From positions 3,555,001 to 3,619,000 of the forward strand of contig NZ_JAGGML010000001.1 in NCBI RefSeq assembly GCF_017875275.1: a stretch of DNA of 64,000 nt, in the 5' to 3' direction. The stretch comes from Xanthobacter flavus. GTDB lineage: Bacteria; Pseudomonadota; Alphaproteobacteria; Rhizobiales; Xanthobacteraceae. Made by a program: the position numbers and the translations under genes. Position 1 is the first letter of the stretch. Each line of letters opens with the position of its first letter. The notes under the pieces were generated by a model. That model saw only the letters and a list, made by a program, of their open reading frames with translations. It had not been told where the DNA came from and did no database searches. Positions 16,906 to 26,448 of the stretch are shown one piece after another.

Positions 16906-18051
16906 TCAGCGGCGGCGAACCGTATCCATGGCGAAGACCGCGAGGCCGGCGACGAGCCCCCACACCGGGGCGCCGAGGCCAAGCGCGCTCACGCCCGAGG
17001 CGGTCGTGGCGAACGTCACGATGGCGGCCGTGCGGTGCTTCTCCACGCCGAGCGCCGCCGTGAGCGAGCCGGTGAGGGGAGCGATCAGCGCCAGCCCGGC
17101 GATGGTGGCGACCAGAGCCGGCGGCAGCGCCGCGAAAACCGCGACGAGCGAGGCGCCGGCCGCCGCCAGCAGCAGGTAGAACAGGGCATAGACGGGCCCC
17201 GCCTTCCACCGCGCCCGGGGATCGGGATCGCACTCCGGCCCCGTGCAGAGCGCCGCCGTGATGGCCGCAAGATTCGACGCGTGGGCACCGAACGGCGCCG
17301 TCAGCAGTGAGGCGATGCCGGTGGTGGCGAGGATGGAGCGCACCGGCGGCACATAGCCGCTGGCGGTGAGCACGGCGAAGCCGGGCAGGTTCTGCGACGC
17401 CATGGTCACGAGGAAAAGCGGCAGGGCGATGCTGATGAGCACGCCGCCGTCGAATTCCGGCGTCACCCACACCAGCGCCGAGAGTTCGAGCGCCGGCATC
17501 TGACCCACGGCGCCGGACCCCAGCGCCGCGCCGATTCCGGCCACCAGCGCCGCCGGAACGGACCAACTGGGCGCCAGCCGGCGTGTCAGGAAGAAGGCCG
17601 CCACAACCGGCAGTACCAGCAGTGGGCTCTTCGCGGCGTGCTCGGCGAGGGCGGTGACGAAGCGCACCAGCACGCCCGCGAGCATCGCCGCCGCCACCGC
17701 CACGGGAATGCGCGACACCAGCGTGCCGAGCGGCTTCACCGCCGCGCAGGCCACCATCAGCAGTCCCGCCACAAGGAAGGCGCCCGCCGCCCGCTCCATG
17801 CCGATCCCCGCCCCGAAGGCGGCAAGCAGGGCCGCGCCCGGCGTGGACCAGGCGGTGATGATGGGCATGCGGTGCCGGACGGAGAGGAATGCGCTCGATC
17901 CCGCGATGGCGAGGCAGAGCGCCGCCACCCAGGAGGACGCCTGCGCTGGGCTTGCCCCTACCGCCGCGGCGGCGGAGAGGATGAGGGCGAGGGTGCCGCC
18001 GAAGCCCACGAGAGCCGCAACGAAGGCCGACACGATGGCGGAGACGGGCAC
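16906..18051 (-). CDS. benE: BenE-family benzoate/H+ symporter-like transporter
   Basis: A 381-residue membrane protein with about 11-12 hydrophobic helices. Family motifs are the N-terminal AALVGFGGTLALIL, ITAWSTPGAALL near residue 65, LFLVTMASQNLPGFAVL in the middle and TAPFGAHASNLAAITAAL after it, all characteristic of BenE. The family imports benzoate or related aromatic acids, but no aromatic catabolic genes are next to it, so the substrate is inferred from homology only. The start is a GTG at 18051 with a GAGGAG ribosome-binding site 8 bases upstream. It is preceded by the beta-lactamase gene on the same strand with a 45-base gap. Confidence 0.88.
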   Translation of the reverse strand: MPVSAIVSAFVAALVGFGGTLALILSAAAAVGASPAQASSWVAALCLAIAGSSAFLSVRHRMPIITAWSTPGAALLAAFGAGIGMERAAGAFLVAGLLMVACAAVKPLGTLVSRIPVAVAAAMLAGVLVRFVTALAEHAAKSPLLVLPVVAAFFLTRRLAPSWSVPAALVAGIGAALGSGAVGQMPALELSALVWVTPEFDGGVLISIALPLFLVTMASQNLPGFAVLTASGYVPPVRSILATTGIASLLTAPFGAHASNLAAITAALCTGPECDPDPRARWKAGPVYALFYLLLAAAGASLVAVFAALPPALVATIAGLALIAPLTGSLTAALGVEKHRTAAIVTFATTASGVSALGLGAPVWGLVAGLAVFAMDTVRRR

Positions 18052-18096
18052 GCGAAACTCCTCGGGGCGTCTTGGTGTGGACCTCCGCCCGCGGGC

Positions 18097-18945
18097 TCAG
18101 GGGGCCTGCGCCGACAGCACCGGGACGAGCGCCGCCAGCGTCTGCCGGCGCGCCACCAGCCCGAGCGATTCGGGAGAGGCTATGTCGAGGGAGGTGTAGC
18201 GCACGAACACGGCGGTGCGGCCGTCCTTCTTCGCAAAGCCGATGAACCATCCGAACGGCCGCGACCGGTCGATCTGCCCATCCGGGAAGCGGCCGAAGCC
18301 CGAGCCGGTCTTGCCGAAGGTGACCCACCCGGCGGGCTGCTCATCGATGGCCATGATGCGGATGGTCTCGTCCACGGCCTCGGCCGAGACCGGCAGTTCG
18401 CCCTTGAGCATGCGGCGCAGGAAGTCGATCTGCTCGCGCGGGGAGATGACGAGGGAGGAGGAGATCCAGTAGCGCTTGCCGGGCTCCGCCTCGCCCTTCA
18501 CGCCGCCCATGTTCTCGTTGCCGTAGGCGAAGGCCTTGAGGTACTGGGCCATCCGCTCGCGTCCGAGTTCCGCGGCGAGCACCTCGGAATACCAGACCAC
18601 GGAATTCTTCATCCATGATCGGGGCGTCTGCGGGCCGCGCGTGACCTCCCGTTCGAGGTCCGCGCCAGGTGGCGGCTCGTGGACGGGCTTGCTGTCGCTC
18701 TTGAGGATGCCGGCGTCATAGCCCATCAGCGCCAGCACCACCTTGAAGGTGGAGTTGGGGGGATGGCGCGCGGCGCACAGCCCCTGTTTTGCCAGCACCC
18801 GGCCACTGTCGAGGTCGGTCACCAGCAGGCAATCCTCCGCCGCGGCCGCCGGGCGCACGCCGAGGAGCGCCGGGGCGAGCGCGAGAGACAGGAGGAAAGC
18901 GAGGCGGGCGATGGGCCGTCCCACCGCCGAGCGCGGCTGCCCCAT
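18097..18945 (-). CDS. Class D (OXA-like) serine beta-lactamase
   Basis: This 282-residue secreted protein has a signal peptide of about 36 residues ending in AAAA. All class D landmarks are present: STFK at 65-68 (catalytic Ser and carboxylatable Lys), SVV at 115-117 in KNSVVWYSE, YGN at 141-143 and KTG at 212-214, with RPFGWFIGFA near the C-terminus. It should hydrolyse penicillin-type beta-lactams in the periplasm; the spectrum cannot be judged. The start codon shares one base with the panB stop (TGATG), so translation probably depends on panB. No mobile element or foreign composition is nearby, so it looks like an intrinsic chromosomal gene. A beta-lactam sensor protein is unlikely because the length is that of a bare enzyme. 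Confidence 0.92.
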   Translation of the reverse strand: MGQPRSAVGRPIARLAFLLSLALAPALLGVRPAAAAEDCLLVTDLDSGRVLAKQGLCAARHPPNSTFKVVLALMGYDAGILKSDSKPVHEPPPGADLEREVTRGPQTPRSWMKNSVVWYSEVLAAELGRERMAQYLKAFAYGNENMGGVKGEAEPGKRYWISSSLVISPREQIDFLRRMLKGELPVSAEAVDETIRIMAIDEQPAGWVTFGKTGSGFGRFPDGQIDRSRPFGWFIGFAKKDGRTAVFVRYTSLDIASPESLGLVARRQTLAALVPVLSAQAP

Positions 18946-19787
18946 CAGGAGGCCTTGGCCGGCTTGTCCACCAGCCGAGGGGCGTAGGTGTGCTCCTTGG
19001 CCGGGAAGGTGCGGGCGCGCACCTCCTCGGCATAGGTCGCCACCGCCGTCTCGATGGCCGGGCCGAGATTGGCGTACTTCTTCACAAACTTCGGCACCCG
19101 GTCGCCGAGGCCCAGCATGTCCTCCAGCACGAGGATCTGCCCGTCGCAGGCCGGCGAGCCGCCGATGCCGATGGTGGGGCAGGGCACTTCCTCCGTGATG
19201 CGGCGCGCGAGCGGCTCGGCGATGGCCTCCAGCACGATGGAGAAGGCACCGGCCTCGGCCACCGCGCGGGCGTCGTCGAGGATGATGGAGGCCTCGGCAT
19301 CGTCGCGGCCGCGCGCCTTGAACGAGCCGAGCGTGTTGATGGCCTGCGGGGTAAGGCCCACATGGCCCATCACCGGCACGCCGCGATCCACCAGGAAGCG
19401 CACGGTGTCGGCCATGCGCCGGCCACCCTCGAGCTTTACCGCGCCGGCGCCGGTCTCCTTGAGCACGCGGGCAGCGGTGTGGAAGGCTTCGGTCGGGCTC
19501 GCCTCGTAGCTGCCGAAGGGCAGGTCCACGACGATGAGCGCACGCTGCGTGCCGCGCACCACGGCGCGGCCATGCACGATCATCATCTCCACGGTCACCG
19601 GGACAGTGGTCTCCAGCCCATGCATCACCATGCCGAGGCTGTCGCCAACGAGGATCACATCGACGTGGCGGTCGAGCAGGCGGGCCGTGTGGGCATGGTA
19701 GGAGGTGAGCGACACGATGGGCTCGCCCCCCTTGCGGGCCTGGATCTCGGGCGCGGTGACGCGGCGGGCGTCGGCCTGAATGGACAT
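18945..19787 (-). CDS. panB: 3-methyl-2-oxobutanoate hydroxymethyltransferase PanB
   Basis: This 280-residue cytoplasmic enzyme makes ketopantoate from 2-oxoisovalerate and methylene-tetrahydrofolate, the first step of pantothenate and CoA synthesis. Signatures: [27 protein letters not shown] near the N-terminus (metal-binding Asp in VGDS), AVKLEGG at about residue 113-119, GHVGLTPQ near 140, and [22 protein letters not shown] around residue 195-215. It overlaps the downstream beta-lactamase gene by one base. No panC is adjacent. Confidence 0.95.
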   Translation of the reverse strand: MSIQADARRVTAPEIQARKGGEPIVSLTSYHAHTARLLDRHVDVILVGDSLGMVMHGLETTVPVTVEMMIVHGRAVVRGTQRALIVVDLPFGSYEASPTEAFHTAARVLKETGAGAVKLEGGRRMADTVRFLVDRGVPVMGHVGLTPQAINTLGSFKARGRDDAEASIILDDARAVAEAGAFSIVLEAIAEPLARRITEEVPCPTIGIGGSPACDGQILVLEDMLGLGDRVPKFVKKYANLGPAIETAVATYAEEVRARTFPAKEHTYAPRLVDKPAKAS

Positions 19788-19911
19788 GGCGTTCCTCTTG
19801 GCTTGGCCGGCGCCGGGGCGGCGGCACGGCCGGGGGCATTTCCGGCTCCCGCGGGAGCCGTCCTCTCCTGGCTGTTGTTCTTGTTCGTGTCTCTGGACGG
19901 CCGCGCTGCTC

Positions 19912-20478
19912 TCACATCACCGGCACGCCGACGACGTAGGGATGAAATAGGTAGGCGAGGGCGAGATAGAGCACCAGCCCCCCGCCGACCACCAGCGCGT
20001 CGCCCGCCCAGTTTTTCGGAGCGACGGGCACGGGCAGGTTGCGCCGCTTCACCGAGATGCGGTCGAACACCGCCCAGGCCAGCACCGCGCCGAACAGCAC
20101 GATGGAGGCGATGTCGCCATTGGCGAGAAGGTGTGCCACGGCCCAGGTCTTCACGCCCACCAGCATGGGGTGCTTGAGCCAAGCCTTCACATGGCTCGGG
20201 ACATAAGCGGCGACGATGGCGATGGCGGCGAACAGCATCAAGAGCAGCGTCAGATGGCGCATGCCCACAGGCGGGTTCCACACCTGCATGGGGCCGGAGG
20301 CGCGCCACAGCGCATAGCCATAGGCCGTGAGCAGCAGGCCGGACGCCGCGAGCAGGGAATAAAAGCCCTTGTAGGGGCCTTCCCCCAGCGTGCCGATGAG
20401 GCTGGCGCGCAGGCCCCTGACCGTCGTCACCAGATGGATGCCGAGGAAGACGACGAGGCCGAACAGCATCATCACCAT
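19912..20478 (-). CDS. NnrU family membrane protein
   Basis: A 188-residue protein with five or six hydrophobic helices. It begins [17 protein letters not shown] and contains the family's conserved [20 protein letters not shown] (His, Lys, His positions) and a C-terminal [10 protein letters not shown]. NnrU-family proteins are named from a nitrite/NO-linked locus and are related to NnrU/MAPEG-like methyltransferase membrane folds; the biochemical role is unclear. An AGGAG site precedes the ATG at 20478, so the longer 232-residue reading is rejected. It is divergent from the L,D-transpeptidase gene. Confidence 0.82.
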   Translation of the reverse strand: MVMMLFGLVVFLGIHLVTTVRGLRASLIGTLGEGPYKGFYSLLAASGLLLTAYGYALWRASGPMQVWNPPVGMRHLTLLLMLFAAIAIVAAYVPSHVKAWLKHPMLVGVKTWAVAHLLANGDIASIVLFGAVLAWAVFDRISVKRRNLPVPVAPKNWAGDALVVGGGLVLYLALAYLFHPYVVGVPVM

Positions 20479-20654
20479 GGAACGGGTCTCCTGAGGCGGG
20501 GGCGCATCCGCCGCCGACGCGCGGACATTAGTGATGACGGAGCCGGTTGGAAACGGGGCGGCGGTTTCTGGCAACCGGTGGGCGTCGCCCGGGCCAGCGA
20601 CATCTTGCACGCGTCCCCAAGCGTGGCACTATGGCTGACGGGAGGTCAACGAAC

Positions 20655-21158
20655 ATGTTCGAAGCGCTGGTTGTGCCACCGCGCGTCGGCAAGGTGGGGG
20701 CGGTTCTGCGCAAGTCCCGCCTTTTGATCTGGCTGGCCGCCGCGCTCCTCGCGGCCATGCTCGTGAGTTTCGCTCTGGCCGGGCCGGCCTCCGCCGCAGC
20801 GGCCGTGGTGGCGCGGATCGACCTGTCGCGACAGACCATGACCGTGAGCGTCAACGGGATGCCGCACTATTCCTGGCCGGTTTCCACCGCCCGCCGGGGC
20901 TATGTCACGCCCACCGGGGCTTACCGACCCCAGCGCATGTACCGCAGCTATTTCTCGCGCAAGTATTACAACTCGCCCATGCCCTACTCGATCTTCTTCA
21001 ATGGCGGGTATGCCATCCACGGCAGCTATGAGGTGAGCCGCCTCGGCGCGCCGGCCTCCCACGGCTGCGTGCGGCTGCACCCCTCGAATGCCGCGACCCT
21101 CTATTCCCTGGTGCAGACCTACGGGGCGGGCAACACGCTGATTCTCATCACCCGCTGA
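20655..21158 (+). CDS. L,D-transpeptidase (YkuD family)
   Basis: A 167-residue envelope enzyme. A signal anchor or signal peptide spans about residues 22-48 (LLIWLAAALLAAML, ending ASAAA). The YkuD catalytic domain follows, with H122 in AIHGSYEV and the SHGCVRL motif at 135-141 (nucleophile C138). Such enzymes form 3-3 cross-links in peptidoglycan or attach proteins to it. A GGAGGT ribosome-binding site at 20641-20646 fixes the start. It is compact for the family, with no LysM or other binding domain. Confidence 0.9.
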   Translation: MFEALVVPPRVGKVGAVLRKSRLLIWLAAALLAAMLVSFALAGPASAAAAVVARIDLSRQTMTVSVNGMPHYSWPVSTARRGYVTPTGAYRPQRMYRSYFSRKYYNSPMPYSIFFNGGYAIHGSYEVSRLGAPASHGCVRLHPSNAATLYSLVQTYGAGNTLILITR

Positions 21159-22904
<1,746 letters not shown>

Positions 22905-22923
22905 CGCTGTTTGAGTGTTCACA

Positions 22924-22947
22924 CCGGCGCGGCTCAGCCCGCGCCGG
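22924..22947. terminator. Possible bidirectional hairpin between guaB and the convergent channel gene
   Basis: CCGGCGCGG at 22924-22932 pairs with CCGCGCCGG at 22939-22947 around a 6-base loop. It begins 20 bases after the guaB stop and overlaps the last codons of the convergent gene. There is no T-run on either strand, so termination is only possible, not certain. Confidence 0.4.
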
Positions 22948-23395
22948 CGGCACCCCCGCCACGCATGCGCACCACGAATTCCACCAGGAAGGCCGTGGAC
23001 CAGGCCACCATCATGGGGCCGATGAGCGATTCGAAACCGGCCACGGCCCGAAAGGCCCTTTTGATGCTCACGCCATCGGGACCGAGCGTGGTGTAAGTGG
23101 AGAGAGAATAATAGATGGCGTCGCGCGGGTCGCCGATGGCGTCGAGCAGCACATAGGCGCCGGCCCAGATGCACACCTCCGCGAGATGCACGAGGCTGAG
23201 GCTGAGCACCGTGGCGCTGATGATGACGGCTTCCACGAATACATGGTCCGCATAGACCTTGCCGCTGATCCGATGGCTCAGCCTCCGGCGGATGATCGCC
23301 AGGCCGATGGCGTGGGTGCACACCGTGAGCATCGCCAGCACGATGCAGACCATCGCCACCGCCAGCATCGCGCCCGAACCAATCGTCCCGTCCAT
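22934..23395 (-). CDS. Small potassium-channel-like membrane protein (Ion_trans_2 type)
   Basis: A 153-residue protein with about four hydrophobic segments (residues 8-35, 52-68, 72-88, 123-143). Between the third and fourth lies a pore-like segment, YYSLSTYTTLGPDGVS, where TLGPDGV (103-109) takes the place of the canonical selectivity filter TVGYGD. This matches the two-helix-pore ion-channel family found widely in alphaproteobacteria, although the filter is degenerate and selectivity is uncertain. The start at 23395 was chosen because translation of the longer reading frame upstream gives unrelated Arg-rich sequence. It converges on guaB. Confidence 0.75.
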   Translation of the reverse strand: MDGTIGSGAMLAVAMVCIVLAMLTVCTHAIGLAIIRRRLSHRISGKVYADHVFVEAVIISATVLSLSLVHLAEVCIWAGAYVLLDAIGDPRDAIYYSLSTYTTLGPDGVSIKRAFRAVAGFESLIGPMMVAWSTAFLVEFVVRMRGGGAAGAG

Positions 23396-23412
23396 ATCCC
23401 GTTTTCGCTCCG

Positions 23413-23434
23413 TCACGTGACACACCACGTGTGA
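23413..23434. promoter_or_regulatory. Paired CACGTG palindromes in a divergent intergenic region
   Basis: Two CACGTG hexamers, 23414-23419 and 23426-23431, lie 12 bases apart, roughly one helical turn. Their flanks (TCACGTGA and CACGTGTGA) make the whole stretch quasi-symmetrical. They lie just upstream of the channel gene start (23395) in the 270-base region separating it from the sulfotransferase gene. The spacing suggests a dimeric regulator site; the regulator is unknown. The rest of this region holds a small TACCCC-GGGGTA palindrome near 23567 and nothing else recognised. Confidence 0.35.
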
Positions 23435-23665
23435 GCTTAGCACCGGCCGGTGGGATCTCACGCGTCGAGGCAAGATGTCCCCGAGCGTGAGCGGGGCGGC
23501 ACGCGGCGGAAACGCCACGAAACGGATGTTTACAAACGGTATCCATTTCCTTCTTCCGCAGCGGAATACCCCTGGGGTAATTTGGATTCCAAGGGTGGCA
23601 CACGAGGGGACCGACAGGCTCCGCGAGGCGGAGCCGTCCGGGCCTCTCGCGCCGGAGCCGCTCCA

Positions 23666-24517
23666 ATGTTCGCCTCTCAGCCTCGCTTGGATTTTGCCGT
23701 CGTCGGCGTTCAGAAGGCAGGAACGACCGCACTTTTCCATTTCCTGTCCCAGCATTCCCGCATCGCGATGCCGGGCGACAAGGAACTGCACTTCTTCGAC
23801 GACGACCGCCGGTGCTGGGCGCGCCCAGACTATCGCGACTACCTCTCACGTTTTCCCCGGCGGCGGGGCGCGATCCGTGGCGAGGCGACGCCCTCCTACA
23901 TCTGGTGGCCGAACGCGCTTGAGCGGCTGTGGTTGCATAATCCCCATGTCCGGATCATCGCCCTGTTCCGCGATCCGGTGGCCAGGGCCCATGCCCACTG
24001 GCGCATGAGTCGGGCGAACGGCAGGGAGCCCCTCGATTTTTCCAGCGCCATCCGGGCAGAGCGGGGCCGGCTCCCGGCCGGCACTGCCGACGATGGGCGA
24101 CGGCACTATTCCTATGTGGAGCGCGGCTTTTACGGCGCTCAGGTGGAGCGCCTCCTGTCCATCTTCCCACGCAGCCAGGTTCTGATGCTCCGCCAGGACG
24201 ATCTGGCGCAGCACCACGGGGAAACCCTCTCGCGCGTGTTCGATTTTCGCGGACTTGAGAGGGAGTACGTCGCGCCGGATCGGATCTTCGATGGCGCCGC
24301 CGACCTGCCGGTCAGCGCCGCGGACGAGGCCTTTCTTGCGAACGCCTATGCCGCGGACCTCGAACGCTTTTCCGCGCTCAGCCGGCTCGACGTATCCCGC
24401 TGGCCGAGCGCCGACCCGGACCGGCGCATCATCGCGCCGGACGGGTGTCAGACGTTTCGGCGGGAGTCTTTCGGCGGCGTCACATCGATCATTCCGCTCT
24501 CGTCCGGCGTGCCGTAG
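23666..24517 (+). CDS. Sulfotransferase family protein
   Basis: A 283-residue PAPS-dependent sulfotransferase-like protein. The 5'-phosphosulfate-binding P-loop is GVQKAGTTALFHFL (14-27). KELHFFDDD and GEATPSYIWWPNAL follow in the usual heparan-sulfate/NodH-like order, then the 3'-phosphate-binding region IIALFRDPVARAHAHWRMS. Such enzymes sulfate carbohydrates or small molecules; the acceptor is unknown. The ATG at 23666 has a GGAG site and starts the domain at once; a longer frame to 23450 is Arg/Gly-rich and unlikely. The 3' end overlaps the convergent gene at 24448-24747 by 70 bases. Confidence 0.87.
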   Translation: MFASQPRLDFAVVGVQKAGTTALFHFLSQHSRIAMPGDKELHFFDDDRRCWARPDYRDYLSRFPRRRGAIRGEATPSYIWWPNALERLWLHNPHVRIIALFRDPVARAHAHWRMSRANGREPLDFSSAIRAERGRLPAGTADDGRRHYSYVERGFYGAQVERLLSIFPRSQVLMLRQDDLAQHHGETLSRVFDFRGLEREYVAPDRIFDGAADLPVSAADEAFLANAYAADLERFSALSRLDVSRWPSADPDRRIIAPDGCQTFRRESFGGVTSIIPLSSGVP

Positions 24518-24747
24518 CCGCGGGTCTCGCGCAGGTCGATGACGCGGAATGAAAAGCCGCCGTCGCGCTTCATGCCCGGCGCGCGGCCGGTGACGAGCGC
24601 ATAGACGCCGCCGCCAAGAACCAGGGCGGTGATGACGATGCCGGCCACCAGGATGAGGCCGCCGACAAGCGTAAACAGGGCGAGGCCCACGAGACCCGCC
24701 ACCACAAGGCCGGCGATACCGCCGAAGATGTTCACGAGCTGTTTCAT
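24448..24747 (-). CDS. Small membrane protein of unknown function
   Basis: A 99-residue protein starting MKQLVNIFGGIAG, with two hydrophobic segments (about residues 8-30 and 31-53, Gly/Leu/Val-rich) and a hydrophilic C-terminal half ending TPPKDSRRNV. The start at 24747 begins the hydrophobic region directly; an in-frame start at 24795 adds 16 residues. No strong ribosome-binding site is visible. The last 70 bases overlap the end of the convergent sulfotransferase gene, so one of the two C-termini may be under relaxed constraint. No family recognised. Confidence 0.6.
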   Translation of the reverse strand: MKQLVNIFGGIAGLVVAGLVGLALFTLVGGLILVAGIVITALVLGGGVYALVTGRAPGMKRDGGFSFRVIDLRETRGYGTPDESGMIDVTPPKDSRRNV

Positions 24748-24855
24748 GACTGAAAGGGTGTCGGCCAATTCGGGCGGAATTCCGAGCGGAGACACCGGGG
24801 CACCAGCAACCTTTGCGTGATCGCGGCCTTGGCCTGACCGAAAGGGAAGGGCGGC

Positions 24856-26448
24856 TCAGTCCGCCGCCCCCTCCTCATATTGCTCCAGCGCGGGCTCACG
24901 TCCAATGAGCCGGGCGAGCTGGCGCAGGCGGTTCTGCACGCGTTCGTTGACGAGCGACACCAACGTCTTCGGCACGCTCAGCACCAGCTGGTCGCCGCGC
25001 ACCTTCAGCGGCATGCGGGGCAGGATGCCCGGCATCGCGGCGGACAGCACATAGCCGACCCGCATGGCCGCCCCGAGGATGCGGGCGCGGTCCAGCATTC
25101 CGGTGGTGACAAGCTCAAGGATGCGGGTGTCGCTTTCGTCGGCGCCGAGGCCCACGTGACGGAAATAGACCGACAGCGCCACGTAAGCCCGGCCGGGATG
25201 ATCGATGCCGGCGAAGGCGGCATGGGCGATCATGTTGAGGCTCTGCTCGCCGCGATAGTCGGGATGGGCGCGCCAGCCCACATCCGCGAGCAGGCAGGCC
25301 GCGCGGCGCAGGCGGCGCTCCTCGTCCGCTTCCTCCAGCACCGGGGCAGAGGCGAAGAAGCCGTCGGTCCAGGCCACAAGTTCCTCACCGTGCAAGGGCG
25401 AGCGGGAGCGCAGGACATTCATCTCCGCCGCCGCGATGAGCAGCGGGTCACCGGCCCGCTCGGCCTCGGGCAGCAGCGAATAGAGCAGGCCCTCGCGCAC
25501 GCCGAGGGCCGAAATGACCACCTCGGACGGGCGCCCCTGCCGCACGATGTTCTCCAGCACCAGCGCGCCATAGGCGAGCAGCGGGCGCCGCGCGTCGGAG
25601 ATCACGTCGATATGGGCCAGCGCTTCGGTGTCGGCACGATGGACGATGCGGGTGAAGTCCAGCGCCTCGCGGGCCGGTATCACATAGCCGTGCATCACAT
25701 GCAGCGGATAGCCCTTCGTGAACATGTGCAGACGCGCAAGGGCCCGCCATGTGCCACCCACCGCATAGAAGGTCCGGCCGGCGAGGCCGTCCAGAACCTG
25801 CGCCTCGGGGATGGTGTCGCGGACGATCTTCTCCGCCTTGCGCGTCGAGCGCGACGAGCGATCCTGAAGGGCGAGGCCGCCCAGCGGCAAGGTCACGCCC
25901 GTGCCGACGCAGCCGGCTTTCACGTCCACCAGCTCCAGCGAGCCGCCGCCCAGATCGCCGACGATGCCGTCCGGCGCGTGCACGCCGGCGACGATGCCAT
26001 AGGCCGCGAGTTCCGCCTCGCGCTTGCCCGTCAGCAGCTCGATGCGGGTACCGCAGATGGCCTCGCACTCGGCGATGAAGGCGGGGCCGTTCTGGGCATC
26101 ACGCGCGGCGGCGGTGGCGAGCGCATGGATCTCGCCCACCTGCATGGCGTCGCAGAGCGCGCGGAAGCGCTTCAGCGCGGCGAAGGCGCGATCGACCGCA
26201 TCCTGCGGGAGCCGGCCGGTGGAGAGGACCTCCCGGCCGAGCCCACACAGGGCCTTCTCGTTGAAGATCGGCGTCAGGGCACGGTTGAGCCCCTCGTACA
26301 CGACGAGGCGCACCGAGTTGGAGCCGATATCAATGACTGCGACCGGCGCCCCAAGGGACAGCCGGCCGGGCGCCTGCGTCAACTCAGCGCCCGCCTCCCC
26401 GGCGGACGAAGAGGCTGCGCGGCGAAGAATCCTTGAGAGACTTTCCAC
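24856..26448 (-). CDS. ppx: Exopolyphosphatase / Ppx-GppA family phosphatase
   Basis: A 530-residue enzyme of the Ppx/GppA family (ASKHA fold) that hydrolyses polyphosphate or pppGpp. The phosphate-binding motif [16 protein letters not shown] is at 38-53, [12 protein letters not shown] near residue 110, and the second nucleotide loop [16 protein letters not shown] near 160. A C-terminal HD-like region covers about 330-520. The first possible start is a GTG at 26448, inside the ppk 3' end by 65 bases. A TTG at 26382, just after the ppk stop and downstream of a GGAGG, is a credible alternative that would remove the poorly conserved first 22 residues. The ppk-ppx pairing is classical for polyphosphate turnover. 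Confidence 0.92.
   Translation of the reverse strand: MESLSRILRRAASSSAGEAGAELTQAPGRLSLGAPVAVIDIGSNSVRLVVYEGLNRALTPIFNEKALCGLGREVLSTGRLPQDAVDRAFAALKRFRALCDAMQVGEIHALATAAARDAQNGPAFIAECEAICGTRIELLTGKREAELAAYGIVAGVHAPDGIVGDLGGGSLELVDVKAGCVGTGVTLPLGGLALQDRSSRSTRKAEKIVRDTIPEAQVLDGLAGRTFYAVGGTWRALARLHMFTKGYPLHVMHGYVIPAREALDFTRIVHRADTEALAHIDVISDARRPLLAYGALVLENIVRQGRPSEVVISALGVREGLLYSLLPEAERAGDPLLIAAAEMNVLRSRSPLHGEELVAWTDGFFASAPVLEEADEERRLRRAACLLADVGWRAHPDYRGEQSLNMIAHAAFAGIDHPGRAYVALSVYFRHVGLGADESDTRILELVTTGMLDRARILGAAMRVGYVLSAAMPGILPRMPLKVRGDQLVLSVPKTLVSLVNERVQNRLRQLARLIGREPALEQYEEGAAD

Noticed and set aside
18097-19839. Single 580-codon fusion reading through the panB region into the beta-lactamase
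   Set aside because: The panB part is out of frame in that reading; the beta-lactamase has its own signal peptide and start at 18945.
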